Part shown: positions 42,531 through 51,680 of the stretch, one piece after another | How positions within the stretch are numbered: the first letter of the stretch is position 1 | Layout of the letters: each line of letters opens with the position of its first letter | NCBI GenBank assembly: GCA_963710665.1 | Contig: CAVQBC010000008.1 | Location: forward strand, 868,001-932,000 | DNA length: 64,000 nt | Source: CAVQBC01 sp963710665 | GTDB lineage: Bacteria > Actinomycetota > Thermoleophilia > Solirubrobacterales > Solirubrobacteraceae | Direction of reading: 5' to 3' | The notes under the pieces: model-generated | The model's database searches: none | What the model saw: the letters and a program-made list of their open reading frames with translations, nothing else | What the model was told of the DNA's origin: nothing | Program-made: the position numbers and the translations under genes

Positions 42531-44090
42531 CTACGCGAGCTGAGTGACCACCGACTTGGTCTCGAGGTAGTTCTCGAGCGCGTTGTGGCCCATCTCCCGG
42601 CCCCAGCCCGACTCCTTGTAGCCGCCGAACGGCATCGCGGCGTCGAACACGCTGTAGCAGTTGATCCACACCGTGCCGGCGCGCAGGCGGCTGGCGGTCC
42701 GGTGCGCCTTGTTGATGTCGCGCGTCCAGATTCCCGACGCGAGGCCGAAGCTCGTGTCGTTGCCCCTCTGAACGGCGTCGTCGAGCTCTGAGTCGAAGGG
42801 GATCGCACACACCACCGGCCCGAAGATCTCCTCGCGGACGACGCTCATGTCGGGAGTGGTGTCGGTGAGCACGGTCGGCTCGACGAAGTACCCGCGGTCG
42901 CCAACCCCGCCGCCGCCGACCGGGGCGTGGGCGCCGGCGTCGAGACCCGAGGACATGTAGCCGACCACCTTGTCGCGCTGCTCCGCGGACGTCAGCGGTC
43001 CCATCTGCGTGCCGGAATCGAGCCCGGAGCCGACCTTGATCTTCCTGGCCTCGTCCGAGATGCCCTGGACCACGTCGTCGTAGACGTCGCGCTCGATGTA
43101 CAGGCGCGAGCCGGCGTTGCAGCACTGACCCTGGTTGAAGAAGATGCCGTTGGCCGCGCCGGGGATCGCCACGTCCATGTCGGCGTCCTTGTAGAGCACC
43201 TGGGGGCTCTTGCCACCGAGCTCGAGCGTGACCTTCTTGAGATTGCCCGCTGCCGCCTGCACGATCAGCCGGCCGACGTCGGTCGAGCCCGTGAAGGCGA
43301 CCTTGTCGACGCCGTCATGGGCGGCGAGCGCCGCACCGGCGTCCCCGAACCCGGTCACGATGTTGACCACGCCGGCGGGCAGCCCGGCCTCGAGCATCAG
43401 CTCACCGAGCCGCAGCGCCGACAGCGGCGTCTGCTCCGCGGGCTTGAGGACCACCGTCACGCCGGCCGCGAGCGCCGGGCCGAGCTTCCAGGCCGCCATC
43501 AGCAGCGGGAAGTTCCACGGGATGATCTGCCCGACCACGCCGACCGGCTCCTTGCGCGTGTAGGCAAGCCACTCCGAACCGGGCGAGGTGATGCCCGAGA
43601 TCGGGACCGTGTTGCCCTCGATCTTCGTCGCCCACCCCGACATGTAGTGGAACAGGTCCGCGGCCAGGGCGACGTCGGCCACCTTTGCCACCGTCAGCGG
43701 CTTGCCGTTGTCGAGCGTCTCGAGCACGGCCAGCTCGTCCGCGTGCTGCTCGATCAGATCGCCGATGCGATGGATGACCTTGCCGCGCTCCGACGGTGTC
43801 ATCCGGCGCCAGTCCGAGCGCTCGTCGTCAAAGCACCGCCGCGCCGCCGCCACGGCGAGATCGACGTCCTCGGCCGCGCCGTGTGCCACCCACCCGAGGC
43901 TCTCCTCGGTCGCCGGGTCGAGCGTCTCGAAGGTCTTCCCGCTCGCCGCCTCAACCCATGCGCCGTCGATCAGCAGACGGCCCGGCTTGCGGATGAAGTC
44001 CTTGGTCTGCTGCGCTACGGCCTCGGGGAGGCCGGCGAAGGTATGCGGATCCGCGGAACTGGTCGTGCGGGTCGGTGTGGTAACAGCCAT
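42531..44090 (-). CDS. NAD(P)-dependent aldehyde dehydrogenase
   Basis: 519 aa ALDH superfamily. Seen: GQIIPWNFPLLMAAWKLGPA, the cofactor region TGSTDVGRLI, catalytic Glu in LELGGKSP, catalytic Cys in NQGQCCNAGSRLYI, and EEIFGPVV. The N-terminus has about 25 extra residues (TPTRTTSSADPHTFAGLPEA). ATG at 44090 has AGGAG upstream. Substrate unknown; it resembles phenylacetaldehyde/betaine-aldehyde-type enzymes. If the neighbouring region degrades a sulfonate, it could oxidise sulfolactaldehyde, but it has its own promoter region and no TGGTnnnACCA site was seen before it. Confidence 0.92.
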   Translation of the reverse strand: MAVTTPTRTTSSADPHTFAGLPEAVAQQTKDFIRKPGRLLIDGAWVEAASGKTFETLDPATEESLGWVAHGAAEDVDLAVAAARRCFDDERSDWRRMTPSERGKVIHRIGDLIEQHADELAVLETLDNGKPLTVAKVADVALAADLFHYMSGWATKIEGNTVPISGITSPGSEWLAYTRKEPVGVVGQIIPWNFPLLMAAWKLGPALAAGVTVVLKPAEQTPLSALRLGELMLEAGLPAGVVNIVTGFGDAGAALAAHDGVDKVAFTGSTDVGRLIVQAAAGNLKKVTLELGGKSPQVLYKDADMDVAIPGAANGIFFNQGQCCNAGSRLYIERDVYDDVVQGISDEARKIKVGSGLDSGTQMGPLTSAEQRDKVVGYMSSGLDAGAHAPVGGGGVGDRGYFVEPTVLTDTTPDMSVVREEIFGPVVCAIPFDSELDDAVQRGNDTSFGLASGIWTRDINKAHRTASRLRAGTVWINCYSVFDAAMPFGGYKESGWGREMGHNALENYLETKSVVTQLA

Positions 44091-44319
44091 GCTCGGCTCC
44101 TGACGCTTGCGTTCGGCGCCGACCGCTTGAGGTCGAACGCCACGCCGGCCGAGGGTTGGAGCCGGAACGTCTGCCACGCCGTGCTCTGGGGCGAAGCACA
44201 CCGAGGCTACCACTCCGGGCCGGGGTCGAAGATCACGGGCCGGCGGCTCGCGGGGTTGGCTTCTGCCGAGCGCGGCGGCTGGACGCCGGTGCACCGGCGC
44301 CAAGGCCATGGCGCGCCCG

Positions 44320-45351
44320 CTACGAAGCTCGAGACCGATGCCCGGTGATGGGCGCGGGAGCGCCTGCGGGCGGGCCGTCCGGGACTTCCGGGCTCGACGA
44401 GGCGGGGGCGGGTTCCCACGGCGCGGCGACCGAATCACTGCTGCCCGGCGTCCCCGGCTCCACGGCCGATTCCTCGAGCGCCTCGCCGGCACGAACGGGA
44501 GCCGGGATCAGCGCTGCCCCTACGAGGATCAGGGCGAACGCCGTGACGCGCACGCCTACGACGAACGGATCGTGGCCGAGCCGGTCTCCGAAGACCGCCA
44601 GCCCGGCGACGATCGTCGACAGGTTCGCCGCAACCGAGGTGACGGCGATCACCGCGACGCCGTCGCCGATCTGCAGGCTGCGAGCCGACGCGAAGAACGA
44701 GAAGACCGCCGCCGTGACGATGACCACGCTCCAGGGGCTGAGGAGGCCGACCGGCCCGCCGCCGAGGTCCCCCGAGAGCGCCTTGATCGCCACGTCCGAG
44801 ATCCCGAATCCCAGCCCGGCGGCGATGCCGAGCAGCACCCCGCGTTGCACCGGGATGCGATCGATGAGGTGGGTGAGGGCCAGGATCACGCCGACGCCGA
44901 CGGCGATGCCCTCGAAGACGATCATCCCCGTGAGGGAGTAGTCGGAGCGGGCCTCTCCTTCGCCTCCGCCGGTCAGCGTCAGCAAGCTGAGCGAGACCGC
45001 CACCACGCCGATCCCGATCCACTGGCGACGTCCCAGCTCGAAGCCGAAGAAGCGCTCGGCGAGCACCGCCAGGAAGACGAGGCCTCCCGCGAGCACCGCT
45101 TGGCCGATCGAGATCGGGGCAAGGCTGAGCGCGGCCACGTGCAGCGCGAAGGCCACCGCCGCCAGGGCCCAACCGATGCTCCACCACTTGGAGCGAAAAA
45201 GATCGATCGCGCTGCGCAGCGGGTGGCGCATGTCGACATCAGGAGCGGCGACCGCCCCCCTGTGCTTGAACAGGAAGGCGAGGTTCGTTCCGAGCGCGGA
45301 CAACAGCGCGCACACGAGCCCGACGCCGACGGCCAGCGAGACGCTAGTCAC
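44320..45351 (-). CDS. DMT-superfamily (EamA-like) membrane transporter
   Basis: About 343 aa with nine or ten helices. The paired EamA-type repeats are visible: SLAPISIGQAVLAGGLVFLAVLAERFFG in the first half and GDGVAVIAVTSVAANLSTIVAGLAVFGDRLG in the second. The C-terminal 60 residues are a Pro/Ser/Glu-rich cytosolic tail. GTG at 45351 is chosen because the first helix follows at once; no strong ribosome site is seen. Substrate unknown. 229 bases separate it from the downstream aldehyde dehydrogenase; I see nothing recognisable there. Confidence 0.78.
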   Translation of the reverse strand: MTSVSLAVGVGLVCALLSALGTNLAFLFKHRGAVAAPDVDMRHPLRSAIDLFRSKWWSIGWALAAVAFALHVAALSLAPISIGQAVLAGGLVFLAVLAERFFGFELGRRQWIGIGVVAVSLSLLTLTGGGEGEARSDYSLTGMIVFEGIAVGVGVILALTHLIDRIPVQRGVLLGIAAGLGFGISDVAIKALSGDLGGGPVGLLSPWSVVIVTAAVFSFFASARSLQIGDGVAVIAVTSVAANLSTIVAGLAVFGDRLGHDPFVVGVRVTAFALILVGAALIPAPVRAGEALEESAVEPGTPGSSDSVAAPWEPAPASSSPEVPDGPPAGAPAPITGHRSRAS

Positions 45352-45586
45352 CGCAGGGCCGTCATTCGAGCGTCCATCGAGTGGAAGAGCGATACGGCCG
45401 GTGTGGGGCCATCCGCCGATCAAAGGTACCCCGACCTGCGTTCGAGTGCTCGATCGCCGGCCGGCCGCGTCGCTCGTTGGTCGCTCTTGGTCCCGCGGAG
45501 GGAGGCCGCGCTTACGCCGGAGGTAATCGACACGCCTCCCCGCCGCTGGCACAGTCGCCGCGTCCCCACGACCCCGGAGGTGCCCC

Positions 45587-46015
45587 ATGAGTGTCCAGAG
45601 CTCCATCGCCGCCGACGACGGCGCGGCGCGGACCGGCGGCCGGCCGCTGCTGCGCCTCGCGCTCAAGGCCGACGCGCTCGTCACGGCCGCGAACGGCGCG
45701 GCCTACCTGGCCGTCGCCGGCCCGCTCGGCGACCTCCTCGGCCTGCCCGCCGGGCTCCTGCGCGGCCTCGGCGCGGCGCTGCTCGTCTACGCCGGGCTGG
45801 TGTGGCTGGTCGGCTCGCGCCGGACCATCTCGGGGTGGGCCGGATGCGCGGTGATCGCCGCCAACGCCGCGTGGGTGATCGCGTCGGGCCTCGCGGCGCT
45901 ACTCGCGTGGGGCTCGCCGTCGACCGCCGGCACCGTGTGGATCGTGCTGCAGGCCGTCGCCGTCGCCGGCTTCGCGGAGCTGCAGCTCATGGGCCTGCGG
46001 CACGCGCGGCGGTAG
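45587..46015 (+). CDS. small four-helix integral membrane protein, unknown function
   Basis: 142 aa. Four hydrophobic segments (about 30-50, 56-78, 83-103, 112-132) alternate with Arg-rich loops; there is an N-terminal polar stretch of about 20 residues. ATG has GGAGG upstream. The 3' end overlaps the convergent FAD-oxidase gene by 117 bases, which is large. No family name can be supported; it resembles other small actinobacterial membrane proteins of unknown role. Confidence 0.7.
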   Translation: MSVQSSIAADDGAARTGGRPLLRLALKADALVTAANGAAYLAVAGPLGDLLGLPAGLLRGLGAALLVYAGLVWLVGSRRTISGWAGCAVIAANAAWVIASGLAALLAWGSPSTAGTVWIVLQAVAVAGFAELQLMGLRHARR

Positions 46016-47677
46016 CGGCCCGACGATCTTCCCCGGGTTGAGGTTGGCGCCGGGGTCCATGCCGTCGAACAGCGCGCGGAGCATCGCCACGCCGGGCGCC
46101 GAGATGTCCTGCTCCAGCCAGCGGGCATGCTCGGTGCCGACGGCGTGGTGGTGCGAGAGCGTGGCGCCGGAGTCGACGAACGCCTGCTGGATGGCGGACT
46201 TGACCACCTCGTACTCGTCGAGCGGCTCGCGGGTCCCGGAAGGCTTGAACGCGAAGGTGAAGTACAGGCACGCCCCCGCGTGGTAGGAGTGCGAGAGGTG
46301 GCACATGATGTAGCCCGTGACGCCGAGGCCGCCGAAGGCGCCGCGCGCGACCGTCATCACGTTTCCGTAGAGCGGTGACAGGCGGCTCCACGGCGCCGAG
46401 GTCTCCGACACGTCGGCCAGCGCGCCGCGGTCGAGCAGGTAGTCGCGGATGTAGGGCGTGTCGAACTTCTTCTGGTCGTACAGGACGCCCGGGCCCTGGC
46501 CGATGCACAGGCCGCCGTGGCGGTCGATGATCCGCCCGACCATCCGCCGCTGCGCCGCGACGTGGCGCGGCGTGCCCTCGTAGCCGATGAACGACAGGCA
46601 CATCGCCTCGAGGTCGAAGCCGCGGCGGCGCGTGAGGTAGGTCCTCAGCGCGGTCGACTTGACGCGGTCCAGCGGCGTCGGGGCCTTGCGCGTGGCGAAC
46701 GAGAACGCGGTCTCGTAGGCGTCGGAGACGCGCGTGACCGACGGCGACGCCTCGCTCGCGGCGAGCTCCTGCATCGCGGCGAGGGCGTCGGCCCAGGTGG
46801 GGAAGAGGTAGCCGAGGATGGTGCGGCGCTCGGGCACGCGGTGCACGTGCACGGTCGCCTCGCAGATGATCCCCAGGCGGCCCTCGCTGCCGAGCACCAT
46901 CTCGCGCACGCTGGGCCCGGTCGAGGTGCTCGGCACGGGCCGGGTGGCGAGCGTCCCCGCCGGGGTCACCACGCGCAGCCCGCGCGTCAGGTCGGCCACG
47001 TCGCCGTACTTGTCGGACTGCATCCCCGAGGAGCGGGTGGCGATCCAGCCGCCCAGGGTGGAGTGCGAGAAGCTGTCGGGGAAGTGACCGAGCGTCCACC
47101 CCCGGGCGTTGAGCTGCTCTTCGAGGTGCGGGCCGTACACGCCCGCCTGCACCCGCGCCAGGCGCGAGGCGTCGTCGATCGCGAGCACCCGGTCCAGGCG
47201 GCTGAGATCGACCGAGACGATCGTGCGGTCCTCGTCCTCGGGGGCCTCGAGGCTGCCGGAGATGTTGGTTCCGCCGCCGAAGGGGATGACGACGGCGTCG
47301 GCGTCCAGCGCCGTCTGCAGGATCGCCTCCACGGCCTGCTCGGTGTCGGGCCAGACCACCACGTCGGGGAGGCGGCCGAGGTCGCCGCGGCGGTGGCGCA
47401 CGAGATCGCGCAAGCTCTTGCCGCGCGCGTGGACCACGCGTTCGAGCGCGTCGGTCGAGACCCGCGTGCGTCCGGCGGCACGCTCGAACGCGGCCAGCAG
47501 GCCCGGCTCGATCGACGGCGCCGGGACGCGCAGGTCGCCGAAGGACACCGGCGGGGTCGCGTCGTGGGAGAGGTCGACGTGGAGGTGGCGCTTGATGAAG
47601 GGCCTGAGGCCTGGCTTGTCCTCGTGGCTGAACGCGACCCCTTCGTCGCCCCAGCCCCACCACTTCATCCCGCGCAT
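45899..47677 (-). CDS. FAD-linked oxidase, alkylglycerone-phosphate-synthase-like
   Basis: 592 aa. The N-terminal KWWGWGDEGVAFSHEDKPGL is typical of AGPS-like bacterial proteins. The PCMH FAD domain (about 105-290) has VVWPDTEQAVEAIL, VVIPFGGGTNISGSLE and LGGWIATRSSGMQSDKYGD; the C-terminal oxidase domain ends SHHHAVGTEH and DPGANLNPGKIV. After NPGKIVG, where relatives usually end, about 40 Arg/Gly/His-rich residues run antisense into the convergent membrane-protein gene. ATG at 47677 has AAGG six bases upstream. Probable oxidation of a 2-hydroxy acid or ether-lipid-type chemistry; substrate unknown. Confidence 0.85.
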   Translation of the reverse strand: MRGMKWWGWGDEGVAFSHEDKPGLRPFIKRHLHVDLSHDATPPVSFGDLRVPAPSIEPGLLAAFERAAGRTRVSTDALERVVHARGKSLRDLVRHRRGDLGRLPDVVVWPDTEQAVEAILQTALDADAVVIPFGGGTNISGSLEAPEDEDRTIVSVDLSRLDRVLAIDDASRLARVQAGVYGPHLEEQLNARGWTLGHFPDSFSHSTLGGWIATRSSGMQSDKYGDVADLTRGLRVVTPAGTLATRPVPSTSTGPSVREMVLGSEGRLGIICEATVHVHRVPERRTILGYLFPTWADALAAMQELAASEASPSVTRVSDAYETAFSFATRKAPTPLDRVKSTALRTYLTRRRGFDLEAMCLSFIGYEGTPRHVAAQRRMVGRIIDRHGGLCIGQGPGVLYDQKKFDTPYIRDYLLDRGALADVSETSAPWSRLSPLYGNVMTVARGAFGGLGVTGYIMCHLSHSYHAGACLYFTFAFKPSGTREPLDEYEVVKSAIQQAFVDSGATLSHHHAVGTEHARWLEQDISAPGVAMLRALFDGMDPGANLNPGKIVGPLPPRVPQAHELQLREAGDGDGLQHDPHGAGGRRRAPRE

Positions 47678-47817
47678 TCGCATCCTTCGTGTCGTCGACC
47701 CGGCCGGCGGCGTCCACCGGCCCACGTGCAACCCGGCACCCGACCATACGCAACCGGTCCCTCGGACGGGTGGCCGTGGATTACGATCGCCACGGTCATC
47801 CGCACCTGGGGAGCGTA

Positions 47818-48306
47818 GTGACGGTCGAGGAATGGGCGCTGGTGTGCACCGTGGTGTTCACCGGCCTGTGGTCGGGCCTGCTGCTGATGCTGACCACCGT
47901 GCTGCACCCGATGATGCAGCGGATGGACGGCGCGGGCTTCGCGCGCTTCCTCGCCGCGTTCCTGCCGGTGGCGCGCAAGGCCGCCTCGAACTACATCGCG
48001 GTCATCGGCATGGTCGTCGCCTCCCTGGCGGCGGTCGTGACGCTCGCCGACACGCCCGGCGAGGCGCCGTTCGTACTCGCGGCGATCGGGTTCCTGCTCT
48101 GCCTCGGCGGCCCGCTCCTCATCTCGAGCCGGCTGGCCGAGCCGAACTACGACGTGATCCTCGGCTGGGACCCCGACGCGCTGCCCGCGGGCTGGCAGGC
48201 CGTCCAGCAGCGCTACTACGCGCTCAACTGGATCCGCGCGGCGGTGACCTGGGTCGCGTTCGGGGTCTTCCTCGCGGCGCTCGTCATCCTGGTCGGCGGC
48301 GAGTGA
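47818..48306 (+). CDS. DUF1772-like (anthrone-oxygenase-like) membrane protein
   Basis: 162 aa, GTG start with GGGGAG about four bases upstream. Four helices are seen (about 7-28, 56-76, 83-102, 140-160). The loop segment EPNYDVILGWDPDALPAGWQAVQQRYYALNWIRA resembles the N...W..W..L...R loop of DUF1772 proteins, supporting that family. The 3' end overlaps the convergent methyltransferase gene by 23 bases. Function unknown. Confidence 0.7.
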   Translation: MTVEEWALVCTVVFTGLWSGLLLMLTTVLHPMMQRMDGAGFARFLAAFLPVARKAASNYIAVIGMVVASLAAVVTLADTPGEAPFVLAAIGFLLCLGGPLLISSRLAEPNYDVILGWDPDALPAGWQAVQQRYYALNWIRAAVTWVAFGVFLAALVILVGGE

Positions 48307-49060
48307 GCCGCCGCGCGGTGACCAGATAGCGGTCGACCTCCGGCTCGTAGCTGCTGGTCGCCGGCTCGAGCCCGGCGGCGCGCAGGTCGGCGTCCAGCGT
48401 CTCGTGGGTGAACGGCCAGAAGTCCAGGCGCTCCCCGCGGCTCGTCACGGCGCCCGACTCGTCGACGAGCGCGACCGCGACGTCGAGATGGTGCCGCGCC
48501 TCCCAGTCCTCGGGGATCGTCCACGCGTGGACCACGAGGCCGCGGCCGCCGGGGCGCTCGGCGAGCCGGTCGGCGACGTCGAGGCCGGGGCCGCGGGCGC
48601 GCACCCGCTCCCAGTTGCGCGAGGTCACCGCGAGACGCCCGCCGTCGCGCAGCACGCCGCCCATCGCCGCGAGCGCGGCCCGGCGCGCGGCGGACCCGGC
48701 GGCGTGGGGGAGCGAGTTGCCGACGCAGAAGACCGCGTCGAACGCCTCGGCCCACCGCTGGCGGCCGAGCGCCTCCCACGCGCAGACGCGCGCGTCGAGC
48801 GCGACGCCGCGCCGGCCGGCCAGCGCGCGGGTGCGCGCGATCATCGCGTCGCTCGCGTCGGTCGCCGCGACGTCGAAGCCGCGCAGCGCCAGCCCGACCG
48901 CGAGCGGGCCGGTCCCGGCGGCGCAGTCGAGCACCCGGGCGCCCGCCGGCAGCTCGTCGACCACCGCCGCGAACGCCGCGACGCTGCCCTCCGGCGTGAG
49001 CACGGCCTCGGGGACGAGCCAGTCGTAGACGTCCGCCAGGGTGCCGTAGGGCTCGGGCAT
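48284..49060 (-). CDS. SAM-dependent class I methyltransferase
   Basis: 258 aa. Seen: YGTLADVYDWLVP (N-terminal), SAM motif I VLDCAAGTGPLAVGLALRG, motif II ATDASDAMIARTRAL, and motif post-I FDAVFCVGNSLPHA. Like many small-molecule methyltransferases it continues with a beta-rich C-terminal part (RHHLDVAVALVDESGAV). Substrate unknown. Divergent from the DUF4186 gene 22 bases away. Confidence 0.85.
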   Translation of the reverse strand: MPEPYGTLADVYDWLVPEAVLTPEGSVAAFAAVVDELPAGARVLDCAAGTGPLAVGLALRGFDVAATDASDAMIARTRALAGRRGVALDARVCAWEALGRQRWAEAFDAVFCVGNSLPHAAGSAARRAALAAMGGVLRDGGRLAVTSRNWERVRARGPGLDVADRLAERPGGRGLVVHAWTIPEDWEARHHLDVAVALVDESGAVTSRGERLDFWPFTHETLDADLRAAGLEPATSSYEPEVDRYLVTARRLTRRRPG

Positions 49061-49082
49061 GCCGCATGCTATCCGTGGGCGC

Positions 49083-49451
49083 ATGGCCGACCTCCAGGAC
49101 ATCGACCGGCGGATCGATGCGCTCGCGCGGCAGCCGTTCCGCGCCCGCTTCCACCTGCGGGGCCGGGAGCGCGCGGAGGTCCAGCTGCGAGGGATGACGA
49201 CGATCCGCAAGCACGCCGGGGAGGTGCTCGCCAAGCGGGTGGCGCCCGCCGAGCCCGTGAAGGACGGCCGCCAGACGCCCTACCGCGGGCATCCCGTGTT
49301 CGTCGCCCAGCACGCGACCGCGACCTGCTGCCGCACCTGCCTCGAGCGCTGGCACCGGATCCCCAAGGGGCACGCGCTCACCGCGGACGAGCAGGCGTAC
49401 GCGGTCGACGTGATCTGCCGCTGGATCGAGCGCGACTTCGCCGCCGCCTAA
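49083..49451 (+). CDS. DUF4186 protein
   Basis: 122 aa. The family core is clear: FRARFHLRGRERAEVQLRGM, TTIRKHAGEVLAKRVAP, DGRQTPYRGHPVFVAQHATA, CCRTCLERWHRIPKGH. The CCRxC and paired His residues suggest metal binding. The family is widespread but has no established function. Its stop codon coincides with the first bases of a 160-base imperfect palindrome. Confidence 0.85.
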   Translation: MADLQDIDRRIDALARQPFRARFHLRGRERAEVQLRGMTTIRKHAGEVLAKRVAPAEPVKDGRQTPYRGHPVFVAQHATATCCRTCLERWHRIPKGHALTADEQAYAVDVICRWIERDFAAA

Positions 49452-49610
49452 GCCCGGATCCACCGATACCCGCGGCGCCTCGCCACCGTTGCCGTTCGCC
49501 AGTGCCGATCGGCCGCGACCCAGGTGGGTCACCACATGGATGCGCGGCCGATCGACCCTGGCTCGGCCAACGGCGGCGAGGCATCCACGGATCATCGGTG
49601 GATCCGGGCT
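49451..49610. repeat. 160-bp imperfect palindrome (MITE-like or giant hairpin)
   Basis: The outer arms AGCCCGGATCCACCGAT (49451-49467) and ATCGGTGGATCCGGGCT (49594-49610) are perfect 17-base inverted repeats. Pairing continues inward: GCCTCGCC/GGCGAGGC, CCGTTG/CAACGG, GCCAG/CTGGC and CGATCGGCCGCG (49506-49517) / CGCGGCCGATCG (49543-49554). A small dyad GACCCAGGTGGGTC sits in the loop. No ORF of note lies within. It may be a terminator, an RNA hairpin or a small non-autonomous mobile element; no second copy was noticed in the window. Confidence 0.8.
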
Positions 49611-49657
49611 GAGGCGGGGCGGGTGGGAACCGCTTCCAAAGGGGAGGCAGCACCACC

Positions 49658-50500
49658 ATGCAGACGCCTGCTGGCCCACGGGTCGGCGGGCACCCGCGCT
49701 GCGAGCCTGATCGCGTGCCCGACGACACGCCCCCATCCCGACCCCGGCGACCCGCCGCCGTCCGGGTCGCCGCGGTCGTCGCGGGCACGCTGGTCGGGCT
49801 CCTCGCGCTGTGTCTCATCTCCGGCGGCGGCGTCGCGCTGTGGGGCGAGGCGCAGAAGGACGACCAGAGCTACGTCTCCACCGCGAGCGAGCCGTTCCGC
49901 AGCGGCGGGTACGCGCTCGCCACCCAGAACCTCTCGGTGCGCTCCGACGTCCCCGGCTTCGTGGTGGACAACGCCGACTTCGGCGACGTCCGCCTCCGCA
50001 TCACCCCGCACGGCGACAAGCCCGTGTTCGTGGGCGTCGCGCCCACCGCCGAGGTCGCCCGCTATCTCCGCGGCACGCCGCACTCCTCCATCCGCGACGT
50101 CTCCTACTCGCCGTTCCGCGTCGACGCCGCGCTCCGCGGCGGCGACCGCCGTCCCGCGCCGCCGGCCGCGCAGCGCATCTGGGCCGCCGCCGCGCAGGGC
50201 CCTGGGACCCAGACCGTCACGTGGGACGTCCAGCGCGGGAACTGGTCGATCGTGGTCATGAACGCCGACGGCTCGCGCGGCGTGGACACCGGGATCAGCG
50301 CCGGTGCCCGGCTGCCCTCCCTGTCGGGGCTCGGCTGGGCCGGCCTCGGCGGCGGCGCCGCGCTGCTGCTCGCCGCGGGCGGCCTCTACTGGCTGGCGAT
50401 GAGCAGCCCGCGCCCGCGCCGCGTGCGCAAGCCGGTGCCGGGCGTCGCCGTGATCAGCGGTCGCGCAGCGCCCAGAGCGCCTGCTGCTCGGCGAGCGTGA
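49658..50500 (+). CDS. membrane protein with large extracytoplasmic domain, unknown function
   Basis: 280 aa. ATG at 49658 has GGGGAGG ten bases upstream; GTG at 49715 is an alternative. One helix at about 37-60 (VRVAAVVAGTLVGLLALCLI), about 150 extracytoplasmic residues with ASEPFRSGGYALATQNLSV and RYLRGTPHSSIRDVSYSPF, then a second helix (about 226-250, rich in Gly/Ala/Leu) and an Arg/Pro-rich cytosolic tail. Similar two-helix proteins occur in actinobacteria without a known role. The end overlaps the convergent gene by 47 bases. Confidence 0.72.
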   Translation: MQTPAGPRVGGHPRCEPDRVPDDTPPSRPRRPAAVRVAAVVAGTLVGLLALCLISGGGVALWGEAQKDDQSYVSTASEPFRSGGYALATQNLSVRSDVPGFVVDNADFGDVRLRITPHGDKPVFVGVAPTAEVARYLRGTPHSSIRDVSYSPFRVDAALRGGDRRPAPPAAQRIWAAAAQGPGTQTVTWDVQRGNWSIVVMNADGSRGVDTGISAGARLPSLSGLGWAGLGGGAALLLAAGGLYWLAMSSPRPRRVRKPVPGVAVISGRAAPRAPAARRA

Positions 50501-50816
50501 GCAGCCGCCAGCGCTCGCCCTCCGGATCCCACACCGAGACCCGCACGTCGACGACGCTGCGGACGTCCTTGAGCAGGTCCACCGTCGTGCGGGTGCCGGC
50601 GTCCTCGGCGAGCACCTGCTCGGTCATCACGTCGACGACGCGGAAGCGGCGGGGCGCCTTCGGCGCGGGCTCCTCGGGCACCGGCGTGGCGGCCGGGCGG
50701 CGCGGGGCGTAGACGAGGCCGGTCTTCGGCTCCGCCTTCTTGAGCACCTTCTCGAGCGGCACCACCTGCGCGCCGGTGCCCTTCGTCTCCGTGTCGAGGA
50801 CCCACACCTTTCCCAT
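50454..50816 (-). CDS. conserved small actinobacterial protein, unknown function
   Basis: 120 aa. Start MGKVWVLDTETKGTGAQVVP; a basic stretch (KVLKKAEPKTG), a Pro/Ala linker, then a compact C-terminal domain (RFRVVDVMTEQVLAEDAGTR ... VSVWDPEGERWRLLTLAEQQ). No membrane helix. The N-terminal wording is typical of a short family in actinobacteria, but I cannot name it. Weak ribosome site. Confidence 0.65.
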   Translation of the reverse strand: MGKVWVLDTETKGTGAQVVPLEKVLKKAEPKTGLVYAPRRPAATPVPEEPAPKAPRRFRVVDVMTEQVLAEDAGTRTTVDLLKDVRSVVDVRVSVWDPEGERWRLLTLAEQQALWALRDR

Positions 50817-50908
50817 GTCACATCTGATGCTACGACGCACTTCCAGGTTCGCCGCCGGGGGTCTTCTGGCGGCCGGGGCGGGCGCCGGACGCTAGGGTCG
50901 CGCGCGGC

Positions 50909-51664
50909 ATGGAGGACGTGGGGCTAGCGGCACGCCTGGTGGAGCTCGAGCGCGTGCGCAAGAGCTTCGGCGACCACGTGGTCCTCGACGAGATCGACCT
51001 CACGCTCGACCGCGGCGAGGTGATCGTGATCGCCGGGCCCTCGGGCTCGGGCAAGAGCACGATGCTGCGGTGCATCAACGGCCTCGAGCCGATCGACAGC
51101 GGCGAGATCCGCTTCGACGGCCGGCCGCTGGATCGCTCCGGCAAGGCGCTCTCGCGCACCCGCCAGGAGATCGGGATGGTCTTCCAGCAGTTCAACCTCT
51201 TCCCGCACAAGACGGTCCTGGAGAACGTCACGCTCGCGCCCATCCGGGTGAAGGGCGTCCCTGGGGACCAGGCCGTCGCACGGGGGAGGGCGCTGCTCGA
51301 GCGGGTGGGGATCGCCGAGAAGGCCGAGGCGCTGCCGGCCGACCTGTCCGGCGGCCAGCAGCAACGGGTCGCGATCGCGCGGGCGCTGGCGATGGACCCG
51401 AAGCTCATGCTGTTCGACGAGCCGACCTCGGCCCTCGACCCGGAGATGATCCGCGAGGTCCTCGACGTCATGCGCGACCTGGCGCGCGACGGGATGACCA
51501 TGGCGGTCGTCACCCACGAGATGGGGTTCGCGCGCGAGGTGTGCGACCGCATCGTGTTCATCGACGAGGGCCGCATCGTGGAGGAGGCGCCCCCCGACGA
51601 GTTCTTCTCCGCCGCGCGCAGCGAGCGGGCGCAGGAGTTCGTCGACAAGATCATCCATCACTGA
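50909..51664 (+). CDS. polar amino acid ABC transporter ATPase (GlnQ/GluA type)
   Basis: 251 aa. Walker A GPSGSGKST, Q-loop GMVFQQFNLFPH, signature LSGGQQQR, Walker B LMLFDEPTSALDPE and switch His in VVTHEMGFAREV. These are classical for the polar amino acid family. It is followed by the binding protein (16 bases) and two permeases, making a complete uptake system energised by this subunit. The true start may be slightly downstream (GTG codons near the first ELERVRKSFG). Confidence 0.93.
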   Translation: MEDVGLAARLVELERVRKSFGDHVVLDEIDLTLDRGEVIVIAGPSGSGKSTMLRCINGLEPIDSGEIRFDGRPLDRSGKALSRTRQEIGMVFQQFNLFPHKTVLENVTLAPIRVKGVPGDQAVARGRALLERVGIAEKAEALPADLSGGQQQRVAIARALAMDPKLMLFDEPTSALDPEMIREVLDVMRDLARDGMTMAVVTHEMGFAREVCDRIVFIDEGRIVEEAPPDEFFSAARSERAQEFVDKIIHH

Positions 51665-51680
51665 ATCGAGGAGGTCCGGG

